18,763 bases of DNA from an uncultured Prevotella sp. (GCF_900549175.1 NZ_URNN01000059.1:1-18763), one strand, 5' to 3'. Shown: positions 7,503 to 15,302, numbered from the stretch's first letter. Numbers and translations: made by a program. Notes: a model not told the origin generated them from the sequence alone.

Positions 7503-7973
7503 TCATTCGTTGGCTAAATGAATGTTTGCGAACGTAATGTTATTATCCCAAACAGGTTCTTCAAACACATCAATGTCTGGCAGAAGGAATTCTTCTTTAT
7601 CTGGATGTTTGGCTAAGATCTGCTCGTCGGAGACGGAAAGTCTTGACCGTATTTTCTTGAAAAACTTCACCTCTGCATATTCTATGCGGTTGTCAGCTTC
7701 AATCATTCTAATGGCCAAATCAATTATTTGCAGTTCTTCTTTGGAAATCAAGTCCTCTTCTGATAATTCTTTCAAGTATCTTCTGAGAAACGAGGCTCCA
7801 TTTTTGTTTATAGCGTCAACATAAGAATTCAATACTGTTTCAATATCCATTCCTGCCAATACAGGAATTTGAGTGGCTATATCCTTCACAGAATCAATTT
7901 CCTCCCGTGCAATATCACCGTCGCAAGCCATGCAACAGAACATTGTCTTTAAATATAATTCTTCTTTTTTCAT
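7503..7973 (-). CDS. TerB-like small protein, last gene of the chaperone operon
   Basis: This 156-residue acidic helical protein has the two repeated acidic motifs of TerB-type domains. One is CDGDIAREEID near residues 17-27; the other is ADNRIEYAEVKFFKKIRSRL near 93-112, preceded by LQIIDLAIRMIE. In TerB relatives these acidic turns bind divalent metal, and the domain is often found at membranes in stress-response systems, named after tellurite resistance. The tail from about 125 on (KEEFLLPDIDVFEEPVWDN) is acidic and probably extended. The start lies 8 bases after the kinase-AAA stop, so co-transcription is very likely. A role in tellurite resistance is not implied; I infer a partner or scaffold for the upstream chaperone proteins. 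Confidence 0.7.
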   Translation of the reverse strand: MKKEELYLKTMFCCMACDGDIAREEIDSVKDIATQIPVLAGMDIETVLNSYVDAINKNGASFLRRYLKELSEEDLISKEELQIIDLAIRMIEADNRIEYAEVKFFKKIRSRLSVSDEQILAKHPDKEEFLLPDIDVFEEPVWDNNITFANIHLANE

Positions 7974-7981
7974 AATTATTT

Positions 7982-9766
7982 TTATGTAAAGCCGATTTTA
8001 GGGCGTTCGTTGTTTTGTTTTTTTGTCGTTTCACCGTTCATCTCCGCTCTTATTGCGTCATATCGCATTATCTCTTCGATGCTTAATGAAGGTCGTGTCT
8101 GTTGTACGGCAGCGAGTAACAGAGTCATTGTTATTTTGCTGTGCTGTCTCAATGCGTTTCTTGCCGCATCATTGACAATCAGTTGAATGTCTGCCGACAC
8201 GTAATTATCAGTACGTTTGGCCAGTTCTTCATAATCTATGCCGAAGTCGTACGGACGGTCTTTCAGATACAACCTGAATAGTGCTTCGCGTGCTTTTCGG
8301 TCAGGTGTGCCGATATAGTATTTCTTATCCAAACGTCCGGCTCTGAGAATGGCCGAGTCAATGGTATGTGGATCGTTCGTGGCTCCGATAACGAAAATAC
8401 CACGCTTGCCCGTTTGATCCATTTGCGCCAGCATCTCATTTACCGCGCTGCGTGACATCTCGTGTACATCGCTTTCACGGCAGGGGACAAGTTCGTTCAA
8501 CTCATCAATAAATATGATGGTAGGTGCTTTTTCTTCCGCCTCTTTAAACATATTGGCTATATTCTCCTGTGTCGCATTGACATAGCGGCTTTTGAGCGTG
8601 GCAGGTGTTACGAACATGAAATTAAAGCCTACTTCTTCAGCAAAATGCTTGGCAAAGAATGTTTTTCCACATCCCGGAGGCCCGTATAGCAGCATGCCAT
8701 TGGGGATGGTTACGCCATAAAGCTTATATTCTTCGGGATTATGAAGTGGATTGATAACTTCTTCCTTAAGCTGGGCTTTCAGCTCGTCCATTCCTGCGAT
8801 GGCGGCAAAGCCTTCTCCTTTTTTAGGAGGACTCGCTTCAGCTTGTCTTCCGAAGGTTTGGACATCTGATGACAGAATCTTTTTCCTTGTCGATTGTCGT
8901 TCAACAATCACTTCTCCGTCTATTGCCTTTATGAAATCATCAGCCGTATGGAAACGGTCTTCCGCATCATAACTCAATGCTTTCATTATGCAGTTCACAA
9001 GTTGGTCATCCAGTTCGTATTTGTCAATCTTCGGCAGTTCTAACTCTTTGTCCCGTTCAGCCAAAATGACATCTACTTTGTCTTCATTCTTTATCCTTGA
9101 CACATCAACAAACCAAGGCAATTTCCTATAAAGAAGCTGATACATCATCACGCCTACAGCATATAAATCAGATTGCACCTGACATACTCCTGAAAATCTT
9201 TCTGGTGCGAGGTAGAAAGGGTTCGTTTCGTTTAAATTCGGTTTTGCCGGTTTCTGATTGAGGAAACGGGCATTGCCCAAGTCTATAAGTTTCAAATCAT
9301 CATTGCCTCCGACAAGATTGAGTAGTACATTCTGCATCGTCACCTCCCCATGAACGACGGGGATGGGTTGGCGGTGCAAATAAGACAAGGCTGACAAAAC
9401 AGCTTTGGCTATTTGTTTTATCTCAAACACGCTCAGTTCTTCGCCTCTGATTGTTTTCTGCGAGAGTGTTTCGCCACTTATGTATTCTGTAACGAGATAT
9501 GCACGCTGTCCGCCATTCAGCATCAACATACCGGAATCTATATATTTGCACAGATTCGGATGGTTGAGATGTTTGCTAATATCCACTTCTGTCACACAGC
9601 CGTTGTCATCCAGTTGGTTTCGGCTCAGTTTACTGTAATTTATAAGTTTCAAGAAGCGGGTCTTTCCGTTGACATCTTTCACGCGGTAGGTTTCCGCATA
9701 AGACCCTTGCTTATGCGGAAACGTTACTGTGTATGATGCTATTTTGTCGTTTTGGTTAAAATACAT
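7982..9766 (-). CDS. Protein-kinase-like domain fused to a CDC48-type AAA+ ATPase
   Basis: This 594-residue protein has two domains. Residues about 10-285 form a Ser/Thr-kinase fold: Lys40 (FLKLIN), Glu60 in helix C, hinge VTEYISGETL, a catalytic-loop equivalent HGEVTMQN at 139-146, the DFG-equivalent DLG at 162-164, and APE at 187-189 followed by DLYAVGVMMYQLL. The canonical HRDxKxxN has become HGExTxxN: catalytic Asp to Glu and Lys to Thr, with Asn kept. It may therefore be weakly active or a pseudokinase. Residues about 315-560 are an AAA+ module: Walker A GPPGCGKT 362-369, Walker B IIFIDE ending at Glu422, sensor Asn464 (GATND), arginine fingers in ILRAGRLD (475 and 478). The motor looks intact and resembles CDC48/FtsH-type unfoldases. 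No protease motif is present. The gene is spaced 31 and 8 bases from its operon neighbours. Confidence 0.88.
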   Translation of the reverse strand: MYFNQNDKIASYTVTFPHKQGSYAETYRVKDVNGKTRFLKLINYSKLSRNQLDDNGCVTEVDISKHLNHPNLCKYIDSGMLMLNGGQRAYLVTEYISGETLSQKTIRGEELSVFEIKQIAKAVLSALSYLHRQPIPVVHGEVTMQNVLLNLVGGNDDLKLIDLGNARFLNQKPAKPNLNETNPFYLAPERFSGVCQVQSDLYAVGVMMYQLLYRKLPWFVDVSRIKNEDKVDVILAERDKELELPKIDKYELDDQLVNCIMKALSYDAEDRFHTADDFIKAIDGEVIVERQSTRKKILSSDVQTFGRQAEASPPKKGEGFAAIAGMDELKAQLKEEVINPLHNPEEYKLYGVTIPNGMLLYGPPGCGKTFFAKHFAEEVGFNFMFVTPATLKSRYVNATQENIANMFKEAEEKAPTIIFIDELNELVPCRESDVHEMSRSAVNEMLAQMDQTGKRGIFVIGATNDPHTIDSAILRAGRLDKKYYIGTPDRKAREALFRLYLKDRPYDFGIDYEELAKRTDNYVSADIQLIVNDAARNALRQHSKITMTLLLAAVQQTRPSLSIEEIMRYDAIRAEMNGETTKKQNNERPKIGFT

Positions 9767-9797
9767 ATTACATCACCAAATCCTAATTTTTGTATTG

Positions 9798-12293
9798 TTA
9801 ATTTTTAAATAATCCACCGGAATTTTCAGCTTCGTTATCCGGCATAAGCCTGAGCAATTCGGCTGCGATGGGTTGCAGATTCTCTACGGTAGGCTGGTTG
9901 TTAATTTCTTCCAAACCACGATTGATTAATTGGCGGGCACGGGCACTGTCTTTCCAGTGTGTCGTACAGAAACGTTCATTGCTTCTTCGTATCACTCCCA
10001 TGCACTGATAAACCATCGTAAGATGAACAAAGAGAGAGTTGATTTGGTCCAATATTTCACGACCCATTTTGACATCTTTACTGCGTATTACCTGATCTGT
10101 CTGCGAGCGAAGCTGGTTGACGAGCTGCGCCGTTTTTTCGTTGCCAAGGTCATGCTGTGCCATTTCAAGATGAGCAAATTCGTCACGCAGTTCTTTTTCC
10201 AACCGTTGCCACTCGGTATGTTCATCAAGACTCTCGATTTCCCTAAGCACCTCTTTTAGATGTTGCAGCACTGCTTTCTTTTCAGAACTGTTCGCTGTCT
10301 CTTCTTTCACTTTGTCGAGTTTTTCTTGAATTGCGGCATCAGAGATGTTTGCTGCAGCTAGTCTGTCGATACTCTGTTGTGCTTCTTTCAGCTGTTTCTT
10401 TATGATATCTTCAGCTTCTTCTATCGAATGTTTTTTGCTCGTGTCAAGTTTCTTCTCTACTGTTATATCGGAAGCGAGGAAATGTACTTCCATTGTCATT
10501 TGTTCCGAGGTGTCGACTTTCAGCGTTACATCCGCCGGACTGTCAATAGGAATAAGCGAATCCACGTCATCTCCTGTTATAACCACATTGGCAACATATT
10601 CATAAAGAGAAGCCGAACGACCTTCTGCCTCAGAGAAATCATCGACCTGATAGACAGGGACGGTCATGATGTCGTTTTCCACGCCTGGACGAAGTTGACA
10701 GGTGGTCTTCAGATCATTGACTACACCTGTTGCGGGAACAGGTTTGTTTTTCTCCAGACCTTTTGCCATGCGGAACACGCCTCGTTTCTTGACATCGCTC
10801 CATGTGGCTATTCCTATATTATAAGGTAATGGTGCAGCTCCCACTTTTGTACCTTGAATGATGGTAAACTCGGCAGGAAAACACGGCAGGACATTTCCTC
10901 TATCGTCGTAGGCTATCACGTTAAACGAATTGGGTTTTGATTCCATCAGATGCGTCTCTATTACGTTACCGGCTGAGTCAACTTCCACTTTCCCGCTTGA
11001 CCATGCCTTGTCGTTGCGCACAAATTCAATCCATACTTTCGACATGGGTGATTTGTCGGCCAGTTTGATACTTACCCATTCGATTGTCTCTACTGATGTG
11101 GATTCGTAGCCTATTTCAAGATTGACAGTGCCTACTTCCCGTTCTTCTTCGTTCACGTCTGCATCCATCGTAGAGGCATACAGGGCGGCACCCGTGGCAA
11201 CGGCTGTCATAGGGTCGATGCTTGTGTCCACATTCTGTGTAATTTGGTCTTTCAGCATCTGACGGATAAGTGGACTGTGAGTAGGACCGCCCACCAGTAT
11301 CAGTTTGTTGATTTGTGAACCTGACAAGTTGTTGCGTTGCAGGAGATTCTTACAGATGTCAACTGCCTTTTGAAAATAAGGACGCATCACATTGAAGACC
11401 TCTTCTTGTGTCACGGTTAAGTCAAGTTCTATTTCTTCGCCATCTTCGTCCTCGCCCAGTTCTCCGAGATTTGACAGAAGGTCCTCCTTGTCTTTGAATG
11501 AGAGTTGGTTCTTTACTTCCTCGGCATACGTTTTCATTGCATCACGCAGTACATCTTTCTTTTCGGCATCAGCAACAGTGTCACTAAGGTTATAGTTGTC
11601 CATCAGATACGGAATAATGATGTTGTCAACGATGGCATAGTCAAGGTTCTTTCCGCCAAGATAATTGTCACCTTCGGTATCGAACACTTGCATGATACCG
11701 TCTTCCACTTTCAGAAGTGCGGCATCAAATGTACCGCCCCCGAAGTCGAAGACCATCCATATTCCGTTTTTGCTGTCAGTGGTCAAACCGTAAGCCATAG
11801 CTGCGGCAATGGGTTCTTGCAGGAGCTCGCATTGTTTGAAGCCTGCCAGTTGGGCAGCTTCCATTGTGGCTGTCTTCTGGTTCACAGTGAATTTTGCCGG
11901 AACGGTGATGACAACGGAACTGAAATTTTCGTCTGTGACGAACGATTTTAATGTTTTCAACACTTCGGAAGACAGTTCTTCGGAAGAAAAGTCTCTTTCC
12001 ATGAAAGAACTGTGGTAACGAGTGTCGGTAGCCATCGTGCGCTTGAATTCCACGTAGGCATTGGATACACCTTTCTTTCCTGCCTTTGACGCTCGGCGTT
12101 TGTCACTTTTCATATCATTGAAGGCAGAGTCACCGGTCTTTACGCTTTTACGTTTGGTGAAAGAGACGCATGAAGGCATCGTGTCTTTCAACACGTCGGT
12201 TTTGATTATCACAGGTCCTCCCTTTTCCATGCGGCATATTGCGGAATTTGTCGTTCCGAGGTCGATGCCATAGTCAATTTTTATTCTTGCCAT
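9798..12293 (-). CDS. Large divergent Hsp70 (DnaK-like) chaperone
   Basis: This 831-residue protein is about 190 residues longer than a typical DnaK. The nucleotide-binding domain (about 1-380) has all landmarks: YGIDLGTTNSAICRM, Lys84 in VEFKRTM (equivalent to the DnaK catalytic lysine), EPIAAAMAYG, VFDFGGGTFDAALL near 181-194, and LILVGGPTHSPLIRQML near 331-347, so ATPase activity is expected. About 100 extra residues (roughly 385-490, rich in beta strands) separate it from a recognisable but weak DnaK-type substrate-binding beta domain (about 491-610, NKPVPATGV). A long helical lid/coiled-coil tail runs from 620 to the end. It sits between GrpE-like and kinase-AAA genes (gaps of 20 and 31 bases), so it is probably a dedicated chaperone rather than the housekeeping DnaK, with the insert and lid adapted to a special client or membrane partner. 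Confidence 0.9.
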   Translation of the reverse strand: MARIKIDYGIDLGTTNSAICRMEKGGPVIIKTDVLKDTMPSCVSFTKRKSVKTGDSAFNDMKSDKRRASKAGKKGVSNAYVEFKRTMATDTRYHSSFMERDFSSEELSSEVLKTLKSFVTDENFSSVVITVPAKFTVNQKTATMEAAQLAGFKQCELLQEPIAAAMAYGLTTDSKNGIWMVFDFGGGTFDAALLKVEDGIMQVFDTEGDNYLGGKNLDYAIVDNIIIPYLMDNYNLSDTVADAEKKDVLRDAMKTYAEEVKNQLSFKDKEDLLSNLGELGEDEDGEEIELDLTVTQEEVFNVMRPYFQKAVDICKNLLQRNNLSGSQINKLILVGGPTHSPLIRQMLKDQITQNVDTSIDPMTAVATGAALYASTMDADVNEEEREVGTVNLEIGYESTSVETIEWVSIKLADKSPMSKVWIEFVRNDKAWSSGKVEVDSAGNVIETHLMESKPNSFNVIAYDDRGNVLPCFPAEFTIIQGTKVGAAPLPYNIGIATWSDVKKRGVFRMAKGLEKNKPVPATGVVNDLKTTCQLRPGVENDIMTVPVYQVDDFSEAEGRSASLYEYVANVVITGDDVDSLIPIDSPADVTLKVDTSEQMTMEVHFLASDITVEKKLDTSKKHSIEEAEDIIKKQLKEAQQSIDRLAAANISDAAIQEKLDKVKEETANSSEKKAVLQHLKEVLREIESLDEHTEWQRLEKELRDEFAHLEMAQHDLGNEKTAQLVNQLRSQTDQVIRSKDVKMGREILDQINSLFVHLTMVYQCMGVIRRSNERFCTTHWKDSARARQLINRGLEEINNQPTVENLQPIAAELLRLMPDNEAENSGGLFKN

Positions 12294-12313
12294 AGTTTTA
12301 TGATGTTTTTAGT

Positions 12314-13234
12314 TTATTCCGGTTGACTTACTTCTATTTGTGCAGCTTGTATCATTTGTTGTTGATAGTTTATCTGAGGTTTGATAATTTTGGTTATAAT
12401 CTGCTGCCCGTCCTCAAGGCTCTCGTCTGTGACAAAAGTGACGGCAGCTTTCATCCCCGCATTATATGGTTTGCCCAGCATGTCCACTATCTCATATCCG
12501 TTGGCATTGAAATTATCTTTTATCCGCTGAACTGCTTTTGCCAGTTGCTTGTATCCTTTGATGGACGAATCCATGCGTGAGAGATTCATTTCTATTCGTA
12601 CTATTTCATCTGCCACTTTCAGTGCTAATGAGTGATCTGGGTGCGTTTGTCCTGTATTGGCCGAAGCGGACAATACTTGTTGCTCGCATAGTTCTATCAT
12701 CTTGTTGTCTAATTTGACAGATTCTTCCTGCATCTTTATATGGGCTTTTTGTAAAGCGTCCTGCGCTTTCCTCATCTCGTCAATGGATGTTGTTCCGTAT
12801 TTGATGCGTTTGGTCATATAATAGGCGACAACCAGTAATATCAATAGAATGATGGTGGTAATGATTCCTCCCCAAAGTGTACGGTTATCCACAACAGATA
12901 GGGTTGACGCTAAAGTTCTGTTGGTCTCTTGTATTTTCCCGTCAATCGTTGTTCGGTCAGTCGTTTGGATTTTTTGCAGACTGTCACAAACCGTTTTTAA
13001 ACTGTCAATACTTATAGACAAATCCTTTTCATGTTGTTCTAAAGTCTGAATGTCATGTTCGTTTTTATTTGAAGTTGTTGACAGTTGCTGCAGCTTCTTG
13101 TCAAATTCTGCTTGCTTTGTCTGAAAGATTTCCAGACTTCTTTCCGTTTCTGAAAACTCTTTGACTCGGGTTTGTGCCATGAGAGTTGTAAACGATAAGC
13201 AAATTGTGAATACGCTAAATACTATTTTCTTCAT
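12314..13234 (-). CDS. Membrane-anchored coiled-coil protein with a GrpE-like cytoplasmic end
   Basis: I take the start at the ATG at 13234, giving 306 residues that open with MKKIVFSVFTICLSFTTLMA, a signal-like sequence; an upstream in-frame start would add 13 residues and overlap the preceding stop. Residues about 25-112 are a periplasmic coiled coil, 121-140 a transmembrane helix (IITTIILLILLVVAYYM) followed by KRIK, placing the C-terminus in the cytoplasm. The cytoplasmic part has long helices (about 150-242), then a compact end at 244-303: NGYEIVDMLGKPYNAGMKAA, continuing to MIQAAQIEVSQ. This arrangement and the G-x-P-[YF]-x-x-x-x-x-x-A-V pattern resemble the helix-plus-beta-wing layout of the Hsp70 nucleotide-exchange factor GrpE. 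With the Hsp70 gene 20 bases downstream, I infer a membrane-tethered exchange factor. Similarity is by eye; a structural comparison is needed to confirm it. Confidence 0.72.
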   Translation of the reverse strand: MKKIVFSVFTICLSFTTLMAQTRVKEFSETERSLEIFQTKQAEFDKKLQQLSTTSNKNEHDIQTLEQHEKDLSISIDSLKTVCDSLQKIQTTDRTTIDGKIQETNRTLASTLSVVDNRTLWGGIITTIILLILLVVAYYMTKRIKYGTTSIDEMRKAQDALQKAHIKMQEESVKLDNKMIELCEQQVLSASANTGQTHPDHSLALKVADEIVRIEMNLSRMDSSIKGYKQLAKAVQRIKDNFNANGYEIVDMLGKPYNAGMKAAVTFVTDESLEDGQQIITKIIKPQINYQQQMIQAAQIEVSQPE

Positions 13235-13244
13235 AATGATATTT

Positions 13245-14882
13245 TTAATCTGTGAATTTTGAAAAAAGACCAAATCCGATTAATGCACCGAAAATAAGAC
13301 CACCTCCTCCTGCTATGAGACCACCTAAAGCGGCACCAACAATAGTACATATTAGGCCTATTATGCAACCAGAATCTTCGGAACGGCTTGTTGTTGTATT
13401 TTTTGGCGATTTTGTAGTAGGAGGTTGCGTCTTTGGAGAATTGGAGGATGTTGACGTTCTTGTCGGTACATAAGTAGAAGTGGATATGCCCAGTTGATTA
13501 CACAAATCTTTAAGAGTTGATCGATTGGGATAATATCTGTTGCTCTTGAAATCAGCTTCCATGTCAAACGCATCCATTATCTTGGTCGCTTCCCATGCAG
13601 CTCGTAATGCCTTTTTAATTTGGGCAATTTTTGTATCTCTATCCAACAATAGAGATAATGGTATCTGTTTGCCATCGATTTCTATGGTTTGGTCTTTCTG
13701 GGCCGCATTAACTTCTTCTATAATGTTATGCAATGCATTACCAACAATTTGCGTAGACATTTTTAAATAATAACCGCTGGTTGCGCCAAGTTTTGCCTTT
13801 ATAGATTGTAGATGTGGTTTCGCATTGTTCAATAAAGTCACGGCATGACAAATCAGGTCGGGACGTTGGCAGAATTCTTGCAATGCTTTCTTTATGGCTT
13901 TGTCTTCTGGGAATACTTCTGTGGGAGGAAGGTTGTCAATTATATTTTGTAAAATGTCAACGTTCTCTTTGCAGCGGTCCTTTGCCATTTTACCAACGGC
14001 AACCGACAGGGCGTATGATTGGAGTTTCATGGCTTTTAAGGCAGCGTCGGCGGCTTCAGAACCGTTATAATAGTCTATTCCACATTGCAGAATCTCCAAT
14101 CCCAATTTGTCTGCAATCATTTGGTATTGCAAATCAGAAGCAGAAAGTAATGTTTTGAGTTGAGAAAGAGCGTCTTTTGTGTCATTCTTCAATTTGACAC
14201 CGGCATTATAACGTGCGGTAATGCCTTTTCCTCTTGACGCTTTTGCCGTATCAATGGCAGATTGCAGCAAGTCGACCAAAGGCTTTATGACTTTGCTGTC
14301 CACATATTGTTTCCAGCTATTGTTATTCAAATACGGTAGAATATTCTTCGCACCAATGGCATTGCAAAGTTCATCAAGAAAACTATACTCCAGATTGTCA
14401 ACATTTACTGTATTATGTTCTCCTAAGACAGTAGTTACAAACTCTGTGGTGTATTTGGAATAAAGCTTTTCAGCATAAGCAAAAACAGAAGAATAGTTGT
14501 TCTGAATCAATGCACAGACAATTCGGTTCTGCAAAGATGAAGCATTATCCTTCTTCTCCCATATAGAAATAGCACCGTCTATGTTTCCCGCAATCAGATG
14601 GTTCATGGCAATGTCATCAAAAGATGTCGCTTTCATGAACCAGAATTGTGCATACCGTAGTTGTTCGTTGGGTAAAGTAAGTTTGGCATCTGCATCTGCA
14701 ACATTATCTGCATTGCGGGTTGTTGCAGGAAGAAGTGTCGGCAAATCCAATGGAAACGACACGTCTTTTCCGACTTTCAGAAAGGCTTTCAACCTGTTGT
14801 GGTTTGCCACCCGCTCTTTTGTCGGCGAATTTGAGTAAATGCCTAAGAGACGATAAGGACTGTTTTGTATTATATCCAGCAT
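13245..14882 (-). CDS. J-domain-like membrane protein lacking HPD, first clear gene of the chaperone operon
   Basis: This 545-residue protein starts with a region (about 7-82) shaped like a J domain. NSPYRLLGI matches helix I, KERVANHNRLKAFLKVG helix II, and ADAKLTLPNEQLRYAQFWF helix III. The loop that should hold His-Pro-Asp reads GKDVSFPLD, so the canonical Hsp70-stimulating motif is absent. The middle (about 85-465) is helical, with TPR-like stretches (LIAGNIDGAISIWEKKD). A Ser/Thr/Pro-rich linker (about 468-503) leads to a C-terminal glycine-zipper membrane segment at 504-545 (LGGLIAGGGGLIFGALIGFG) that could be a single helix or a hairpin. I infer a membrane-bound, divergent co-chaperone or client-binding adaptor for the operon's Hsp70. 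The stop lies 10 bases before the next gene. Confidence 0.68.
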   Translation of the reverse strand: MLDIIQNSPYRLLGIYSNSPTKERVANHNRLKAFLKVGKDVSFPLDLPTLLPATTRNADNVADADAKLTLPNEQLRYAQFWFMKATSFDDIAMNHLIAGNIDGAISIWEKKDNASSLQNRIVCALIQNNYSSVFAYAEKLYSKYTTEFVTTVLGEHNTVNVDNLEYSFLDELCNAIGAKNILPYLNNNSWKQYVDSKVIKPLVDLLQSAIDTAKASRGKGITARYNAGVKLKNDTKDALSQLKTLLSASDLQYQMIADKLGLEILQCGIDYYNGSEAADAALKAMKLQSYALSVAVGKMAKDRCKENVDILQNIIDNLPPTEVFPEDKAIKKALQEFCQRPDLICHAVTLLNNAKPHLQSIKAKLGATSGYYLKMSTQIVGNALHNIIEEVNAAQKDQTIEIDGKQIPLSLLLDRDTKIAQIKKALRAAWEATKIMDAFDMEADFKSNRYYPNRSTLKDLCNQLGISTSTYVPTRTSTSSNSPKTQPPTTKSPKNTTTSRSEDSGCIIGLICTIVGAALGGLIAGGGGLIFGALIGFGLFSKFTD

Positions 14883-14948
14883 ATCGGTTGATCCGTTTAT
14901 TTTTTTATGTCAGCCGACTCCATTGCTGTCATGGTTAATCTCAAATGC

Positions 14949-15276
14949 TCACCCATACATAAAAACGTGGAGCCAGTCCTGTTGCCCGTTCCACAATGTA
15001 AAGGCTCTCGCATTGCCCTGTTCGTCGAAACGAGCAACGTCGAAAGCCCCACGCCGATGTTTATTTATATAAGTACCCATCACTATTCCCGCATCATGTT
15101 TCAGATAGGGGATAGTTGATGTTGGGTAATGTATAAACATCCCAAGGGGCGTTCCCGTTGCTTTGTCTTTGACGAACAGTTTGAACTTGCGAGATTCTTA
15201 CATTGTCAAAACCAAAGCGTTCAGAAAACGCCTGTATGTATAGTGTCCCACCCATCCGCACCACCAAAAGTGGCAT
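14949..15276 (-). pseudogene. Probable frameshifted small gene upstream of the chaperone operon
   Basis: One minus-strand frame is open from an ATG at 15276 and reads GGTLYIQAFSERFGFDNVRI. A different frame is open from 15197 to a stop at 14949 and reads sensibly as RKFKLFVKDKATG, later RGAFDVARFDEQGNARAFTL and NGQQDWLHVFMYG. Joining the two near 15195-15205 gives one continuous protein of about 108 residues. This suggests a one-base frameshift, either real decay or a sequencing error. Alternatively, the second part could be an independent 63-residue protein from the ATG at 15140. It ends 66 bases before the J-like gene, so an intact version would be the first gene of that operon. I do not recognise the family. 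Confidence 0.35.
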
Positions 15277-15294
15277 TGGCGTGGAGAGACCATG

Positions 15295-15302
15295 CAAATA
15301 TA
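15295..15302 (-). promoter_or_regulatory. Candidate -7 box for the chaperone operon
   Basis: On the minus strand 15302-15295 reads TATATTTG, an exact TAnnTTTG match. The -33 position has only weak similarity (GATTT). No exact match occurs in the 66 bases directly upstream of the J-like gene, so the operon, including the broken small gene, may be transcribed from here with a leader of about 400 bases. Confidence 0.4.

Larger units (their letters stand above)
6674..15300. other. AT-richer segment, probable acquired island
   Basis: Single 60-base lines counted by hand give 37% GC (14281-14340) and 45% (9001-9060) inside, against 68% (2101-2160) and 63% (16441-16500) outside, and the contrast looks consistent by eye. 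All genes inside lie on the minus strand, while the intact flanking genes mlaEF and GH115 lie on the plus strand. The segment carries a toxin-antitoxin pair and starts next to a palindromic repeat. No integrase, transposase or clear attachment repeats are visible, so the mode of entry is unknown. Confidence 0.5.

Noticed and set aside
7503..7973. Tellurite-resistance operon
   Set aside because: Only a TerB-like domain is present; TerC, TerD/E/Z and other Ter proteins are absent.
14897..14932. Minus-strand 11-codon leader-type ORF before the J-like gene
   Set aside because: It is too short to tell from chance, with no amino-acid run or attenuator structure pointing to a leader peptide.
14907..15119. 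Plus-strand 70-codon frame in the divergent region
   Set aside because: There is no family resemblance and no promoter at a sensible distance; the minus-strand reading is more protein-like.
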